From: Evansella sp. LMS18
Lineage (GTDB): Bacteria; Bacillota; Bacilli; Bacillales; Salisediminibacteriaceae
Reading direction: 5' to 3'
DNA length: 64,000 nt
NCBI RefSeq assembly: GCF_024362785.1
Contig: NZ_CP093301.1
Span: 3,596,001-3,660,000 of the forward strand
Within the stretch, counting starts at the first letter, position 1, and each line of letters opens with the position of its first letter. Positions 62,970-64,000 of the stretch are shown in pieces. The notes beneath the pieces were generated by a model. That model saw only the letters and a list, made by a program, of their open reading frames with translations. It ran no database searches and had not been told where the DNA came from. A program made the position numbers and the translations under genes.

Positions 62970-64000
62970 ATGAATTATAAAATCGGTATTACATGTTACC
63001 CGACAATAGGCGGTTCCGGAGTAGTTGCTACAGAGCTTGGTAAAGCTCTTGCGGAAAAAGGGCATCAAATTCATTTTATTACCTCCAGTATCCCGTTTCG
63101 CCTTGAAAATGGCAGTGCTAATATATATTTTCATGAAGTGGAGGTTAATCAGTACTCTGTATTTCGTTATCCCCCATACGATATTGCTTTAGCGAGCAAA
63201 ATGGCTGAGATTGCGAAAAGGGAAGAACTGGATATCCTTCATGTGCATTATGCTATTCCACATGCGATCAGCGCATTCCTCGCTAAAGAGATGGTTGGCG
63301 ATCACTTGAAGGTAATAACTACGCTGCATGGAACAGATATAACAATTCTTGGCCATGACCCTTCCTTGTCGGATATGATCCGTTTCGGGATTGAGCGTTC
63401 TGACGTAGTAACTGCCGTTTCCCGAAGCCTTGCGGAGGACACGAAACAGCTGCTCCAGATTGAAAGGGATATTGAAACGGTTTATAACTGCATTGATCAC
63501 CGTGTATATTACCCTCGTGGGACAACTGATCTTCGTGAAGAAAACGGAATAGGGAAAAACGAGAAAATTATCGTCCATATATCAAATTTCCGCCAGGTTA
63601 AAAGAGTTTCGGATGTGGTGAAAGTCTTCTATGAAGTTCAGAAAGAGTTGGATGCTGTCCTTCTTCTCATCGGGGAAGGACCGGATCTTCCTGTTGTAAA
63701 TCAACTTGCAAAGCGTCTTGGAATCTCACATAAAATCAAATTTCTCGGAAATCAAAGGCGAGTAGCAGATCTTCTCGCTATGAGTGATCTGAAACTTCTA
63801 CTGTCTGAAAAAGAAAGCTTTGGCCTTGTGATTCTTGAAGCTATGGCTTGTGGTGTACCGGTCATTGGCACGAATATAGGGGGGATCCCTGAAGTTATTA
63901 AACACGGTGAGAGCGGGTATATTTGTGAACTTGGCGATATTGAAGATATAGCCGGGAAATCAATCAAAATATTAACAGACGATGAATTACACAGCAGAAT
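62970..64000 (+). CDS. bshA: Bacillithiol glycosyltransferase BshA (cut by window end)
   Basis: Joins UDP-GlcNAc and L-malate, the first step to bacillithiol. 343 codons are present and the frame is still open at base 64000; the family is about 377 residues, so roughly 30 are missing. GT-B glycosyltransferase: N-terminal [35 protein letters not shown], the nucleotide-sugar motif [19 protein letters not shown]. Starts one base after the bshB1 stop. Confidence 0.95.
   Translation, partial: MNYKIGITCYPTIGGSGVVATELGKALAEKGHQIHFITSSIPFRLENGSANIYFHEVEVNQYSVFRYPPYDIALASKMAEIAKREELDILHVHYAIPHAISAFLAKEMVGDHLKVITTLHGTDITILGHDPSLSDMIRFGIERSDVVTAVSRSLAEDTKQLLQIERDIETVYNCIDHRVYYPRGTTDLREENGIGKNEKIIVHISNFRQVKRVSDVVKVFYEVQKELDAVLLLIGEGPDLPVVNQLAKRLGISHKIKFLGNQRRVADLLAMSDLKLLLSEKESFGLVILEAMACGVPVIGTNIGGIPEVIKHGESGYICELGDIEDIAGKSIKILTDDELHSR

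Overview
This window comes from a low-GC, spore-forming Gram-positive bacterium of the Bacillaceae. Gene order follows the ypb-ypj chromosomal arc of Bacillus subtilis almost gene for gene (fer, ypbB, recS ... cmk, rpsA-like, der, gpsA, spoIVA, hbs, folE, mtrB ... aro, trp, hisC, tyrA, aroA ... qcrABC ... dapB, mgsA, bshB1, bshA). Sporulation and germination genes (sleB, ypeB, prsW, spoIVA, a spoVIF-like gene, ypjB) and bacillithiol genes (bshA, bshB1, ypdA) fit this. Very acidic small proteins and the futalosine-type menaquinone genes suggest an alkaliphilic or salt-tolerant relative rather than B. subtilis itself; the species cannot be named from sequence alone.

Layout. 0-9.4 kb: ferredoxin diverging from ypbB-recS-ypbD, ypbE-like and ypbF, then fhs behind a structured leader, a membrane protein with ypbG, and mecB. 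9.9-18 kb: gudB, ypdA, ansA, prsW, a small zinc ribbon, the sleB-ypeB germination pair, and ypfA. 18-28.5 kb: cmk-plsC, S1 protein, yphA, der-plsY, gpsA, spoVIF-like, yphE-yphF, spoIVA. 28.9-36.7 kb: hbs, folE-mtrB, an isoprenoid quinone operon (hepS-menG-mqnP-ubiX-mqnA-hepT), ndk, cheR. 37.3-49.8 kb: aroC-aroB-aroH, the TRAP-controlled trp operon (trpE-D-C-FB-A, with trpF and trpB fused in one frame), hisC-tyrA-aroA. 49.8-59.3 kb: a degenerate amidohydrolase-like gene, ypiA, an unrecognised gene, ypiB-ypiF, qcrABC, ypjA, ypjB, yugP. 59.6-64 kb: ypjC on the minus strand, then ypjD-dapB-mgsA-bshB1-bshA, the last cut by the window end.

The genes form connected circuits. AroB and AroC lead to chorismate, which is drawn off by AroH/TyrA, by TrpE and by MqnA. 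MtrB (TRAP) is encoded about 10 kb upstream of an 11-slot, 5-nt-period triplet array in the trp leader. HepS/HepT, MqnP and MenG make and finish the menaquinone that QcrABC oxidises.

The intergenic DNA is unusual. Two families of dispersed palindromic elements occur three times each, a Bacillus-type repeat lies after plsY, and a cluster of TTTGTCCTG palindromes follows yugP. At three genes (spoVIF-like, the amidohydrolase-like gene, ypjB) the ribosome-binding site lies in the 3' arm of a strong hairpin whose 5' arm or loop carries a sporulation-like -10 element. This would keep read-through mRNA untranslated while freeing mRNA started inside the hairpin. No transposase, CRISPR array, tRNA or rRNA was seen.
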